Source: Ruminococcus sp. (GTDB taxonomy: Bacteria > Bacillota > Clostridia > Oscillospirales > Ruminococcaceae). Taken from it: DNA of 64,000 nucleotides. The DNA lies in NCBI GenBank assembly GCA_015066785.1, contig SVNT01000001.1, positions 310,001 to 374,000 of the forward strand. The letters are read 5' to 3'. The notes below the pieces were generated by a model. That model saw nothing but the letters and a program-made list of their open reading frames with translations, was not told where the DNA came from and ran no database searches. Below, piece after piece: positions 18,132 through 27,527 of this stretch (the stretch's first letter is position 1; each line of letters opens with the position of its first letter). A program made the position numbers and the translations under genes.

Positions 18132-18740
18132 TTATTCTTCGGCAATATCGGGTTCTGTTTCGGGTTCTGCCGTCTGTTCTTTTGCCTGTTCTTCCTTGAT
18201 TTCATCAAAGCTCACCTGGTCGCTCATATTCGGGAGCGGCGGCAGGTCGTCAAGTGACGAAAGCTGGAAACATCTGAGGAAAACATCTGTCGTGCGGTAA
18301 GCAACAGGCTTTCCGGGAACATCAAGGCGCCCTGCTTCCTCGAGAAGATTTTTCTCAACGAGAGAATTGACAACGCTTGAGCTGTCAACCCCTCTGACAT
18401 GTTCAACGAAGCCCTTTGTTACTGGCTGATTATAAGCTATGATTGTCAGCGTTTCCATTGCCGCAGGTGAAAGCGGAATTTTACGCTTGTTTTCAAGTGC
18501 GGCGGTTATGTAATCACCGAACTCCTGCTTTGTTGCAAGCTGATACGCATCTCCCAGTCTGATGATGTTAAGTGCGCTTTCATTCTGCTCATAACGGTCA
18601 TTGAGTGCGTTGATGAGCTTCACCACTGTTTCGGATTCGATGCCGCTCGCCTCCGACAACTTTTCAAGAGATAACGATTCTCCGTTCGCAAAGAGAATTG
18701 CCTCGATTATTGCCATTTTCTGATTAATCTGCATCTGCAA
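18132..18740 (-). CDS. scpB: segregation and condensation protein B
   Basis: 202-aa winged-helix kleisin partner that binds ScpA in the SMC-ScpAB condensin. The EAILFANGESLSLEKLS start, the TLTIIAYNQPVTKG motif and the VxSLVEKNLLEEAGR region are diagnostic. It overlaps the end of scpA by 17 bases. The acidic C-terminal tail (EQTAEPETEPDIAEE) is typical. The SMC partner is encoded separately at 27.5-31.1 kb. Confidence 0.95.
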   Translation of the reverse strand: MQMQINQKMAIIEAILFANGESLSLEKLSEASGIESETVVKLINALNDRYEQNESALNIIRLGDAYQLATKQEFGDYITAALENKRKIPLSPAAMETLTIIAYNQPVTKGFVEHVRGVDSSSVVNSLVEKNLLEEAGRLDVPGKPVAYRTTDVFLRCFQLSSLDDLPPLPNMSDQVSFDEIKEEQAKEQTAEPETEPDIAEE

Positions 18741-19452
18741 CAGCCTCCCTCTTATGCGTTCTGTTGAATGTCATTTCCGTATTGTCGTCATTAAGAAAAA
18801 TTCTTCCCGACTTTGTAAGTTCAAGTATAGCGAGGAATGTCGCTACCCTCTCGGACTTGTCCGTCATACCCTCAAACACCGAATTGACAGTGACTTTTCC
18901 TGTATTGTAAAGTTTTCTGAGGACATAGACAATCTTAGAGGTAACCGAAACCACACGGTGAGAAACGATTTTCGTGAACGACTCGAATTTTGCAGGTTCG
19001 TTCTGCATCTTCTTGATAGAAATTCCGTTGAACGCCTTTAGGAGTTCTTCGGGCTCGTGAGTAATACGGTATGTATTATCCTCGTCGATTTCCATCATAT
19101 CACGGACAAATACGGTATCTCCGCAGTATCTTTCACGCAGAAACTCCGCCGCTTTTTTGCATAACGAATACTCGATGAGCTTTCCTTCGAGTTCTTTTTT
19201 CATTTCCTCAGCCTCTTCCTGATGCGGAAGAAGTGATACCGTCTTGATGTATATGAGCCTTGCCGCCATTTCGAGAAATTCCCCCGCAACCTCCATATCG
19301 GGTTCTACGGCTTTCTCAATAAACTCAAGATACTGGTCGACAAGCTGTGTTATCGGAATGTCGTTGATATTCAGTTTATGCTTTGATATAAGGTGCAGAA
19401 GAAGGTCGAGAGGGCCTTCAAACTGCTCCAGTTTGAATGAAATTTCAGTCAT
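18724..19452 (-). CDS. scpA: segregation and condensation protein A (kleisin)
   Basis: 242-aa kleisin bridging the SMC heads. The family N-terminus FKLEQFEGPLDLLLHLI, the DIPITQLVDQYL segment and a C-terminal winged helix (VATFLAILELTKSGRIFL) are clear. Downstream scpB overlaps. Preceded closely by a site-2-type protease gene, an arrangement common in Clostridia. Confidence 0.95.
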   Translation of the reverse strand: MTEISFKLEQFEGPLDLLLHLISKHKLNINDIPITQLVDQYLEFIEKAVEPDMEVAGEFLEMAARLIYIKTVSLLPHQEEAEEMKKELEGKLIEYSLCKKAAEFLRERYCGDTVFVRDMMEIDEDNTYRITHEPEELLKAFNGISIKKMQNEPAKFESFTKIVSHRVVSVTSKIVYVLRKLYNTGKVTVNSVFEGMTDKSERVATFLAILELTKSGRIFLNDDNTEMTFNRTHKREAVADAD

Positions 19453-19470
19453 ATAAAAACTCCGAAAAAA

Positions 19471-20154
19471 TTAAATTACACCTGCAATAAGGTCAATCCA
19501 CATAGTCAGGAAATTCAGAAGATTATAGAGAAGTCCCGAAAGCAGGCTGAGAGGAATCGACAGCAGTCCTGTAAAAACAACAACGATGAATATAATATGC
19601 ACTACCTGTGCATTGCGTGCAAGCCACTGCTCATATTTTGCGGGAGTGAAGTAGCTGAGTACCTTTGAACCGTCAAGCGGAGGGATAGGAAGAAGATTGA
19701 ACACCGCAAGACCGAGATTTATCGAGATGAAATAGCTTATCATCGTGAATATATACCATACCATCTGGTTGTCGTAATCAAAGTTTCCGAAATACGCAAG
19801 GCATTTGTATACTATCATCGCAATAAATGCAACGATGATGTTCGATACGGGACCCGCAAGTGCAGTGAGTGCAATTCCCGCACGGTATTTTTTAAATCTC
19901 AGCGGATTTATCGGGACAGGCTTTGCCCAGCCGTATCCCGTCAGCAGAAGACATATCGCACCGATAATATCTACGTGTGCAATGGGATTGAGTGTAAGTC
20001 TTCCCTGATAATACGCTGTATCATCGCCCATTTTGTGTGCCATCCAGGCATGAGCATATTCGTGAACGGGCAGGATGAGAAAGATAATGACTACCCTCAC
20101 TCCGTACTGCAAAATCAATTCTGTGGTCAACCCTCCGGAAAACAATCCGAACAT
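19471..20154 (-). CDS. M50 (site-2) family zinc metalloprotease
   Basis: About 227 aa polytopic membrane protein of the short M50 family (YwhC/SpoIVFB-like). The zinc motif HEYAHAW (HExxH) lies in the first membrane region and the second motif NLLPIPPLDGSK (NPxPxxDG type) in the last part. At least four hydrophobic spans are seen. Substrates are unknown. ATG at 20154 follows GGGAGGACG; an ORF extension upstream has poor start context. First gene of the operon that includes scpAB. Confidence 0.9.
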   Translation of the reverse strand: MFGLFSGGLTTELILQYGVRVVIIFLILPVHEYAHAWMAHKMGDDTAYYQGRLTLNPIAHVDIIGAICLLLTGYGWAKPVPINPLRFKKYRAGIALTALAGPVSNIIVAFIAMIVYKCLAYFGNFDYDNQMVWYIFTMISYFISINLGLAVFNLLPIPPLDGSKVLSYFTPAKYEQWLARNAQVVHIIFIVVVFTGLLSIPLSLLSGLLYNLLNFLTMWIDLIAGVI

Positions 20155-20192
20155 TTTTCGTCCTCCCTGAAAGCATAATAATAGATAATATA

Positions 20193-20221
20193 ATAATAAC
20201 ATAATTATTATATTTTTTCAA
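20193..20221 (-). promoter_or_regulatory. candidate promoter of the M50-scpAB operon
   Basis: Minus-strand TTGAAA (20216-20221), 17-bp spacer, TATTAT (20193-20198). The segment is very AT-rich, so the exact hexamers are uncertain, but a promoter is expected here because the leuS terminator lies just behind. Confidence 0.4.
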
Positions 20222-20262
20222 GTAATTTAAACATTTTAAGGCAAAAGTTTTCTCGAAAAAAC

Positions 20263-20293
20263 AAATCCGCCCCGACTTAATCGGAGCGGATTT
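20263..20293 (-). terminator. intrinsic terminator of the leuS operon
   Basis: Stem AAATCCGCTCCGA paired with a GTCGGGGCGGATTT arm around a 4-base loop, one mismatch or G-U, followed on the minus strand by GTTTTTT. It lies 10 bp past the leuS stop and ends the long trmH-to-leuS gene run. Confidence 0.87.
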
Positions 20294-20302
20294 ACTATAT
20301 TT

Positions 20303-22708
20303 TTACTTTACAACAATATTGACGAGCTTCTTGGGTACGTAGATTTCCTTGACAACGATTTTTCCTTCCATTGCCTCGGCAATCTTTGCGTCAGCCTTTG
20401 CAAGTGCGATTACATCTGCCTGCTGTGCGTCAGCCGCAATCATCAGCTTTGTCTTCACCTTGCCGTTAATCTGTGCAACGATTTCGATTGTATCGTCAAC
20501 ACAGAACTTTTCGTCGTATGCGGGCCACTTCTGTGCGTGAACATATCCGCCGAGCTTGCACACCTCGAAAAGTTCCTCTGTAATATGAGGAGCAAACGGG
20601 TTGAGGAGTGTAAGGAGTGTAGCATACTCTGCCTTGTTGATAGTTCCGACAGCGGTAATATCGTTGAGGAGCGTCATCATAGCGGCGATAGCTGTGTTGA
20701 ACTTCATTCCCTCGATATCCTCTGTAACCTTCTTTATTGTCTTGTGCATAGCTGTGCGGAGTTCGGGACGGTATTCATCGCCGTCGATGAGCTTGTCCTG
20801 AAGTGCCCATATTCTGTCGAGGAATCTTCCGCATCCCTTGATGCCTTCGTTGCTCCAGGGAGCAGACTTTTCAAAGTCACCGATGAACATCTCGTAAAGA
20901 CGCATTGTGTCAGCGCCGTATTCGGCAACAACCTCGTCGGGATTTACGACATTACCTCTTGACTTTGACATCTTTTCGCCGTTTTCACCGAGAACCATAC
21001 CGTGACTTGTTCTCTTTGCGTAAGGTTCGGGGTCGGAAACAACGCCGATATCGTAGAGGAACTTGTGCCAGAAACGAGAGTAAAGCAGGTGGAGAGTCGT
21101 ATGCTCCATACCGCCGTTATACCAGTCAACAGGCATCCAGTAGTCGAGAGCTTCCTTTGACGCAAGGAAATCCTTGCTCTTGGGGTCGCAGTAACGCAGG
21201 AAGTACCACGATGAACCTGCCCACTGAGGCATTGTGTCGGTTTCACGCTTTGCAGGCCCTCCGCAATGAGGACATGTTGTGTTGATAAAGCTTTCGAGAG
21301 TTGAAAGCGGGCTTTCGCCGTTATCTGTCGGCATATAGCTGTCAACTTCGGGGAGTTTGAGAGGAAGTTCGCTTTCGGGGATAGCAACATATCCGCACTT
21401 GTCACAGTGAACTATCGGGATAGGCTCGCCCCAGTATCTCTGGCGTGAGAATACCCAGTCACGAAGTTTGAAGTTTACCTTGCTCTTTCCCTTGCCTTCC
21501 TTTTCAAGCCATTCCTTGATTTTCACCTTTGCCTCCTCAACAGAAAGTCCGTCGAGGAAACCACTGTTTGTCATAATTCCCGTTGCGCAGTCGGTAAATG
21601 CTTCCTTTGTTACATCTCCGCCCTTTACAACCTCGATTATCGGAAGGTCGAACACCTTTGCGAAATCGTAGTCACGGGTATCGTGTGCGGGAACAGCCAT
21701 AATCGCTCCCGTTCCGTAAGTCATAAGAACATAATCCGAAATGAATATCGGGATTTCCTTGTTGTTTACGGGGTTGATTGCAGTAACTCCGCAAAGCTTT
21801 ACGCCTGACTTGTCCTTGTTCATTTCTGTACGGTCAAAGTCGGACTTCTTGGATGCCTTTTCCTGATAAGCACGGATTTCATCCATATTTGTGAGCTTGT
21901 CTGCCCACTTTTCGATGAGCGGATGTTCGGGTGCAATAACCATATATGTAGCACCGAACAGAGTATCGGGACGTGTTGTGTATACAGTAAGTGTATCACC
22001 GGTTACTGTTGTGAAATCAACCTCAGCACCTGTTGAACGACCGATCCAGTTAATCTGTGATGTCTTAACTCTTTCGATATAGTCAAGGTCAGAAAGGTCA
22101 TTGATGAGTCTGTCTGCATATTCAGTGATTTTGAGCATCCACTGTGACTTTACCTTACGGACAACTTCACCGCCGCAACGCTCACATGCACCGCCGACAA
22201 CTTCCTCGTTTGCAAGAACAACCTTACATGAGGTACACCAGTTTACAGCCATTTCCTTCTTGTAAGCAAGACCCTTCTTGAAAAGCTGAAGGAATATCCA
22301 CTGTGTCCACTTGTAGTATTCGGGGTCGGTTGTGTTTATTTCCTTCGACCAGTCAAAAGAAAATCCGAGAGATTTGAGTTGCTTCTTGAAACGTGCAACA
22401 TTATCCCTTGTAACTATTTCGGGATGGATGTTATTCTGGATAGCGTAGTTTTCAGTCGGAAGACCGAAAGCGTCCCAGCCCATAGGATAGAGAACATTGT
22501 AGCCGTCCATTCTGCGCTTTCTTGAAACGATGTCAAGTGCAGTATACGGACGGGGATGTCCTACGTGGAGTCCCTTTCCCGAAGGGTACGGAAATTCTAC
22601 GAGAGCGTAGAACTTCGGCTTCGTGTAGTCGTCGGATGTCTTGAATGTTTCGTGTTCATCCCAGAAATCCTGCCATTTCTTTTCGATTTCAGAATAATTG
22701 TACTTCAT
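20303..22708 (-). CDS. leuS: leucyl-tRNA synthetase
   Basis: Class I aminoacyl-tRNA synthetase charging tRNA-Leu. About 801 aa, with the HIGH motif as HVGH, an editing CP1 insertion, zinc-type Cys pairs (CTSCK, CERCG; CDKCG, CPHCG) and KMSKS. ATG at 22708 matches the usual MKYNYxEIEKKWQ start; a TTG four codons upstream is rejected. No T-box leader is seen because it lies inside an operon directly after rsfS. Confidence 0.97.
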   Translation of the reverse strand: MKYNYSEIEKKWQDFWDEHETFKTSDDYTKPKFYALVEFPYPSGKGLHVGHPRPYTALDIVSRKRRMDGYNVLYPMGWDAFGLPTENYAIQNNIHPEIVTRDNVARFKKQLKSLGFSFDWSKEINTTDPEYYKWTQWIFLQLFKKGLAYKKEMAVNWCTSCKVVLANEEVVGGACERCGGEVVRKVKSQWMLKITEYADRLINDLSDLDYIERVKTSQINWIGRSTGAEVDFTTVTGDTLTVYTTRPDTLFGATYMVIAPEHPLIEKWADKLTNMDEIRAYQEKASKKSDFDRTEMNKDKSGVKLCGVTAINPVNNKEIPIFISDYVLMTYGTGAIMAVPAHDTRDYDFAKVFDLPIIEVVKGGDVTKEAFTDCATGIMTNSGFLDGLSVEEAKVKIKEWLEKEGKGKSKVNFKLRDWVFSRQRYWGEPIPIVHCDKCGYVAIPESELPLKLPEVDSYMPTDNGESPLSTLESFINTTCPHCGGPAKRETDTMPQWAGSSWYFLRYCDPKSKDFLASKEALDYWMPVDWYNGGMEHTTLHLLYSRFWHKFLYDIGVVSDPEPYAKRTSHGMVLGENGEKMSKSRGNVVNPDEVVAEYGADTMRLYEMFIGDFEKSAPWSNEGIKGCGRFLDRIWALQDKLIDGDEYRPELRTAMHKTIKKVTEDIEGMKFNTAIAAMMTLLNDITAVGTINKAEYATLLTLLNPFAPHITEELFEVCKLGGYVHAQKWPAYDEKFCVDDTIEIVAQINGKVKTKLMIAADAQQADVIALAKADAKIAEAMEGKIVVKEIYVPKKLVNIVVK

Positions 22709-22728
22709 TATCTTTCCCAACCTTTATA

Positions 22729-23085
22729 TTAATCTTTAATGAAATCCGATATGTCAATCTGTTTGCCGTCAGACCAGAGGCGTTCAAGCGAATAGAACTC
22801 TCTCGTTTCCTTGTAGAACACGTGTACGACAATGTCGCCGTAATCAAGGATTATCCAGGTTGAACCTGCGTAACCTTCGACGTGGTCAGGCTTTCTTCCG
22901 AGCTGACCTATCTGGTATTCCACTTCGTCGGCAAGCGCTTTGGTATGAGTTGTGCTCGTACCATTAACTATTATAAAGTAATCTGCAATTATTGTCAAAT
23001 CACCTATACCGATTGCCTGTATATCCTCGCCCTTTTTATCGTCGAGAGCTTTTATAATACCTTTCAAAAGTTCGTTCTGTGTCAT
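22729..23085 (-). CDS. rsfS: ribosome silencing factor RsfS
   Basis: 118-aa Iojap/RsfS protein that binds L14 and blocks subunit joining when nutrients are scarce. The ADYFIIVNGTSTTHTKALAD core and YAGSTWIILDYGDIVVHVF are family signatures. Its ATG overlaps the stop of the LCP gene (ATGA). nadD-yqeK-(LCP)-rsfS is the standard Clostridia/Bacillus neighbourhood. Confidence 0.95.
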   Translation of the reverse strand: MTQNELLKGIIKALDDKKGEDIQAIGIGDLTIIADYFIIVNGTSTTHTKALADEVEYQIGQLGRKPDHVEGYAGSTWIILDYGDIVVHVFYKETREFYSLERLWSDGKQIDISDFIKD

Positions 23086-24497
23086 TCTGACGCCTCACTT
23101 TCTTCGCTAGTTTTTGTTTCTTCAGGGATTTCCTCTCCTGTTTCCGTATCGGAATTCACACCCTCCTGAGTATCCACGCCGTTGACGTAAAGCTGAATAT
23201 TCTCAGGGTCGTAGATTTCTACCCAGCCGTGATATTCCTTATCATAGTAATAGTAGAACGGGCCTTCGGTTTCGTCTTCCTCATAAAAAGGCTCCCACTC
23301 TCCCGTTTTTGCGTTATAGAAGAATGTCGTACCTGCAAGTTTCGGGTCTGGTGCGGTTGTTTCGGGAGCAGGTTGTGTGATTATATGCGTATATACGGGA
23401 AGTGTGCTTTCGTTCTTCTCGCCTATCTTGTCACCGCTCACGATTGATTCCATATCGTCCTGCGTGTTTTCGTAGTAGTTGCCGGTGTGGACGATTTCAA
23501 CTATTCCGAGCATTTCAGCAGGCACATCATCGGAATACGGTCTGAAATATTCGTTGAGCATATCTGCGGTTTCGTTAAGATGCACTCCCCATACCGCCTG
23601 TTTTTCGTACATAACACCCTCGCCGGGAAGAATGAACATCGTTACATTTTCAAGGTCTACCTGCATAGCCAGCTTTGCGTAGCTTATCGCCTGTGAAACC
23701 GTTATGTCGGTAGTGAATTCCCCGAAAAGCACGGGAACAAGATTTACAACCTCTTCCGTGCCGATTGTCTTTATCTTCTGGAAAAGCGACGCCAGAAAGA
23801 GCCTCTGCATCTTCATTCGTCCGATGTCGCCCTCGGTGTAGGTGTAGCGGTGACGCACAAGCCATTCGGACTGCTGACCGTCGAGTATCTGTTCACCTGC
23901 GGGAAGGATGCCGAGTTCTTCATTTCCTATCTGGTACGGAAGATTTATCGGCACGCCACCTATTGCGTCAACGCAGTTGCGGAACGAGCTTATCGTGACG
24001 GTTGCGTAGTGGTCAACCCTTAATTCATACTGGTCGTTTATCACCGATATTATTCGGTTTATTGGCGTTAAATCCTTGTCGCCCATTGAATATTCGCCGT
24101 TGATTTTCTTTGTCGGTGAAGAACCGTTTTCAATGAAGGTATCCCTCGGTATCTGGAGAACATTCACCGTCATTTTCTCATAGTCGAAGCAAGCGAGCAT
24201 TATAACATCGGCAAGCTGTTCGCTTTCATCAAGACCGACTATCAGAAAATTCTCCGACTTCACCTTTCTGTCGGAATTATCGTTGTTCCCCGAAGGGATA
24301 TCCTCGTTGTCGTTTTTATCGGTACCGACGACATTCACACCGCTCTGGTCGATTATCTTACCGTTTTCGCCCGAGAAAATCCGTGTGTTTGTAAGTATCA
24401 GGATAATCGCAGTTATAACAGCGATAACGGCGGCAATTATCGACACCGTAAGTATTATTTTTTTCTTTCTGGACATAGTTTCTTTTACTTCAGACAT
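23082..24497 (-). CDS. LytR-CpsA-Psr (LCP) family cell-wall polymer ligase
   Basis: 471-aa type II membrane protein. A short cytosolic N-terminus and a membrane span (about 13-33) precede an extracellular LCP domain (FLIVGLDESEQLADVIML, QIPRDTFIE, IGGVPINLPY, RHRYTYTEGDIGRMKMQ). LCP enzymes transfer undecaprenyl-linked polymers such as teichoic acids to peptidoglycan. The tail after about residue 350 is Thr/Glu/Pro-rich with a Tyr/acidic-rich region and ends in low-complexity Glu/Ser, an unusual extension of about 110 aa. Confidence 0.92.
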   Translation of the reverse strand: MSEVKETMSRKKKIILTVSIIAAVIAVITAIILILTNTRIFSGENGKIIDQSGVNVVGTDKNDNEDIPSGNNDNSDRKVKSENFLIVGLDESEQLADVIMLACFDYEKMTVNVLQIPRDTFIENGSSPTKKINGEYSMGDKDLTPINRIISVINDQYELRVDHYATVTISSFRNCVDAIGGVPINLPYQIGNEELGILPAGEQILDGQQSEWLVRHRYTYTEGDIGRMKMQRLFLASLFQKIKTIGTEEVVNLVPVLFGEFTTDITVSQAISYAKLAMQVDLENVTMFILPGEGVMYEKQAVWGVHLNETADMLNEYFRPYSDDVPAEMLGIVEIVHTGNYYENTQDDMESIVSGDKIGEKNESTLPVYTHIITQPAPETTAPDPKLAGTTFFYNAKTGEWEPFYEEDETEGPFYYYYDKEYHGWVEIYDPENIQLYVNGVDTQEGVNSDTETGEEIPEETKTSEESEASE

Positions 24498-25090
24498 TAT
24501 ATTTCCTCTGAAAGACCGTTTTCTTTCACAAATCCGAGATAATAATTGTAAGCTTTCAATGATGTTTCGGGAAGGTATGATTTTCTTTCCGAAACATTAC
24601 GCAGGGTAAAGCGCAACGCCTCAAGCATCGCAAGTTCGAGCGATATTCCACAGACACGCCGCATATTTTCCACATCGGGATAATCCCTCTCAGCAGAAGT
24701 GAGGTCTGCAAGATATATTATCATTTCGAGAAGTGACATCTCCGCCCGTGCAACAGTATGATACCGCACCGCACGGAGTATATCCTCGTCGGTTACGCCG
24801 AGTTCGTTTTCGCAATACCACGCTCCCGCAACGGCGTGATGCAGTGCAGGAACGATTACCTCCGAATTTTCGGCAGTAAAACGACATTTCTTCGTCATTT
24901 CAAGAAGCGTCTGCTTGTCCTCGTTCTTGCATATATCGTGCAACAGTCCCGCAAGGTACGCCTTGTCGGTATCCTCGCCGTATTTTCGGGCAAGCTCCAC
25001 CGCTTTATCGGCAACATTGAGGCTATGGGTGTATCTGTCGTCAGTAAGACGACTTTCAAGCAGTTTTTTTATCTGTTCAACCGAATACAT
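24497..25090 (-). CDS. yqeK: YqeK-type HD phosphohydrolase (diadenosine tetraphosphatase)
   Basis: About 197 aa HD-domain enzyme. YTHSLNVADKAVELA and the LLHDICKN HD motif are typical of YqeK, which hydrolyses Ap4A symmetrically to ADP. The start at 25090 follows CGGAGTAGAG and avoids overlap with nadD. The stop overlaps the LCP start by one base. nadD-yqeK adjacency is conserved. Confidence 0.92.
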   Translation of the reverse strand: MYSVEQIKKLLESRLTDDRYTHSLNVADKAVELARKYGEDTDKAYLAGLLHDICKNEDKQTLLEMTKKCRFTAENSEVIVPALHHAVAGAWYCENELGVTDEDILRAVRYHTVARAEMSLLEMIIYLADLTSAERDYPDVENMRRVCGISLELAMLEALRFTLRNVSERKSYLPETSLKAYNYYLGFVKENGLSEEI

Positions 25091-25094
25091 TTCT

Positions 25095-25694
25095 CTACTC
25101 CGAATAAAGCTTTTTTCCATTAATATATTCTACTACTCCTTCGGGCAAATAGCAAGAATATTCTTCGCCCTTGCGTATCTTTTCACGTATTTCGCTGGAT
25201 GATACAACGAAAGGCTCGTTTTTCATAATATAAACCTCTCCTCCGAGGCTGTTAAGTTCTTCGGCTTTACGGATGAGAAGCTCGTATTTTCCGTCCTCCC
25301 TCGCCTCACATACAATTGCCGTCATAGGAAGTATATCCTCGTAGCGATACCATTTATCAAAGGTCAGGAGCATATCACTGCCCATGATAAAATACAGTTT
25401 ATCGTCGGGATATTTCCCTTTGAGGTAACTGATTGTGTCGTAGGAATAACTCACTCCGCCCTTGCGGATTTCGTAATCCGATACTACCGCTCTTTCAAAT
25501 TCATCGAAAGCATAACTGCACATGGCAAGTCTGTCATAATCCGACACGAATTCAGCATCGGGCTTATGCGGAGGTATATTCGTCGGAATGATGATTATTC
25601 TGTCGAACGAAAATTCCCTCTGTGCGTTTTCAAGAAGTTTCAGATGTCCGTTATGCACGGGATTGAAGCTCCCTCCGAAGATTGCAGTTTTCAT
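25095..25694 (-). CDS. nadD: nicotinate-nucleotide adenylyltransferase
   Basis: Adenylates nicotinate mononucleotide to deamido-NAD. The nucleotidyltransferase start AIFGGSFNPVHNGHLKLL contains the HxGH motif, and the ISSSxIR-like motif appears as VSSSEIREKIRKG. 199 aa, normal length. It is the only NAD gene in this operon; nadA lies far away at 49.6 kb. Confidence 0.96.
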   Translation of the reverse strand: MKTAIFGGSFNPVHNGHLKLLENAQREFSFDRIIIIPTNIPPHKPDAEFVSDYDRLAMCSYAFDEFERAVVSDYEIRKGGVSYSYDTISYLKGKYPDDKLYFIMGSDMLLTFDKWYRYEDILPMTAIVCEAREDGKYELLIRKAEELNSLGGEVYIMKNEPFVVSSSEIREKIRKGEEYSCYLPEGVVEYINGKKLYSE

Positions 25695-25703
25695 ACTATC
25701 ACC

Positions 25704-25997
25704 TTACTTTTTGAGTATGATTACAGGGTCCTTGAGATTTCTCTTGTACAGTACAAACTTTCCGCCGATAACCTGTACTACTTCGCTTTCGGTTTCTTCC
25801 GCAAGTGCGTCTGCTGTATCTCTTGTGCTGTACGGTGCGGTATCAAGCACCTTTACCTTGATAAGTTCTCTTGCACGGAGTGCGTCCTGCGCCTGAATAA
25901 CTACCGTTTCGGTAATTCCGCCCTTGCCTATCTGGAGTATTGTGTCTATGGAATTTGCCATTCCACGCAATTCAGCTCTTTGTTTGTTAGTCAGCAT
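25704..25997 (-). CDS. yhbY: YhbY/CRM-domain RNA-binding protein
   Basis: 97-aa CRS1-YhbY (CRM) domain protein, associated with 50S pre-ribosomes. LTNKQRAELRGMANSID and the QIGKGGITE loop are the family signature. It overlaps rdgB by 11 bases. Found next to nadD in most Firmicutes. Confidence 0.93.
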   Translation of the reverse strand: MLTNKQRAELRGMANSIDTILQIGKGGITETVVIQAQDALRARELIKVKVLDTAPYSTRDTADALAEETESEVVQVIGGKFVLYKRNLKDPVIILKK

Positions 25998-26583
25998 AAT
26001 TTTCCTCTTTCAATAATTCAGTCAGTTTTTTCAATGCGTCTGCACGGTGGCTTATTCTGTTCTTTTCTTCCGAAGAAAGCTCCGCCATTGACTTTTCGCC
26101 CGTCATAAATATCGGGTCGTAGCCGAAGCCGTTGTCACCGATACATTCAAACCCGATGTAGCCCTCGCAGGTGCCTCTTGCCGTAATAACCTTTCCGTCG
26201 GGAGAGATAAACTGTATCGCACAGACAAATCTGGCGGTGCGTTTTTCTTTTTCTACGCCCGAAAGCTCTGCAAGTATCTTATCGCATCTATCCTTGTCGG
26301 TTGCGTTTTCTCCTGCATAGCGGTGCGAATAAACTCCCGGTGCTTTGTTGAGATAATCAACCTCAAGTCCGCTGTCGTCGGCTATAACGCACATATCGGG
26401 TAAAAGCCCGTGAATTGCCTTCGCCTTGATGAGAGAGTTTTCCTCGAAGGTTGTGCCGTTTTCCTCAACCTCAAGGTCTATTCCCGCCTCGCTCTGCGAA
26501 ATCACATCAAAGCCCATAGGCTCAAGGATTTCCCTGAGCTCTTTCAGTTTGTTCTTATTGTTTGACGCAAGAACTGCTTTCAT
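25987..26583 (-). CDS. rdgB: XTP/dITP pyrophosphatase
   Basis: House-cleaning Ham1/RdgB enzyme that hydrolyses XTP and dITP. The start VLASNNKNKLKEL, the ADDSGLEVDYLNKAPGVYSHR region and the C-terminal ISHRADAL are all family hallmarks. 198 aa, normal length. It lies between ftsY and yhbY. Confidence 0.96.
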   Translation of the reverse strand: MKAVLASNNKNKLKELREILEPMGFDVISQSEAGIDLEVEENGTTFEENSLIKAKAIHGLLPDMCVIADDSGLEVDYLNKAPGVYSHRYAGENATDKDRCDKILAELSGVEKEKRTARFVCAIQFISPDGKVITARGTCEGYIGFECIGDNGFGYDPIFMTGEKSMAELSSEEKNRISHRADALKKLTELLKEENYAD

Positions 26584-26600
26584 ATATATTTTCCTTTCGG

Positions 26601-27509
26601 TTATTCGTTGAAAAGTGCGTTCACGAAGTCTTCACCGCAGAAGTCCTGAAGGTCGTCTATCTGCTCTCCGACTCCTACAAGCTTTACGGGGATTTTAAGT
26701 TCCTCCGCAATGGAGATGACAATTCCGCCCTTTGCGGTACCGTCGAGTTTCGTAAGAACAATTCCCGTAATGTCGGCAACCTCGCTGAACAGCTTTGCCT
26801 GATTTACGGCGTTCTGTCCTGTTGTTGCATCAAGAACGAGGAGCGTTTCTACCGAGCAACCCTCCGCCTGAGTTCTTATGATACGGGTCATCTTTTCAAG
26901 CTCGTTCATAAGGTTTTTCTTATTGTGAAGTCTTCCTGCGGTATCGCATACGAGAACATCTGCTCCCCTTGACTTTGCCGCCGTAATTGCATCGAACACA
27001 ACTGCTGACGGGTCGGAGCCCTCTGCGTGCTTTACAAGGTCAACGCCGCTGCGTGTCGTCCACACTTCAAGCTGGTCGATAGCAGCCGCACGGAAAGTAT
27101 CCGCAGCCGCAACGACAACCTTTTTTCCCTCTGATTTCAGGCGGGAAACGTACTTTCCGATGGTTGTGGTTTTCCCTGCGCCGTTCACCCCGATAACTAC
27201 AACAACCGACGGCTTTGTGGAAAGGTCAAGCGGAGTATCCTCGCCGAGAATTGTAAGGATGATATCCTTCATCTCGTTTTTTATCTCCGACGGGTCTTTT
27301 ATTCCCTTTTCCTTTACCCTTTTTCTGAGGTCGTCGCATATTCTCACCGATGTTGCAACGCCTATATCGCAGGTAATGAGTATTTCTTCGAGTTCCTCAA
27401 AAAGCTCCTCGTCGATTTTGGTGAAGGAATTGAGAAAACCGTCAACCTGTTTCATCATAGACTCTCTCGTTTTACGGAGACCGTCCTTTATCTTTTCAAA
27501 AAAGCCCAT
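26601..27509 (-). CDS. ftsY: signal recognition particle receptor FtsY
   Basis: GTPase docking SRP-ribosome complexes at the membrane. 302 aa, with the short N domain and the NG domain: GVNGAGKTTTIGK (G1), DTFRAAAIDQL, DTAGRL (G3) and TKLDGTAKGG. It lacks a long acidic A domain, as in most Gram-positive FtsY. Follows smc, as is usual. Confidence 0.97.
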   Translation of the reverse strand: MGFFEKIKDGLRKTRESMMKQVDGFLNSFTKIDEELFEELEEILITCDIGVATSVRICDDLRKRVKEKGIKDPSEIKNEMKDIILTILGEDTPLDLSTKPSVVVVIGVNGAGKTTTIGKYVSRLKSEGKKVVVAAADTFRAAAIDQLEVWTTRSGVDLVKHAEGSDPSAVVFDAITAAKSRGADVLVCDTAGRLHNKKNLMNELEKMTRIIRTQAEGCSVETLLVLDATTGQNAVNQAKLFSEVADITGIVLTKLDGTAKGGIVISIAEELKIPVKLVGVGEQIDDLQDFCGEDFVNALFNE

Positions 27510-27527
27510 ATATTACTCCTTTTCGGA

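Noticed and set aside
22709-22728. Possible T-box or leader before leuS
   Set aside because: Only 20 bp separate leuS from rsfS, too short for a T-box, and the genes are in one operon.
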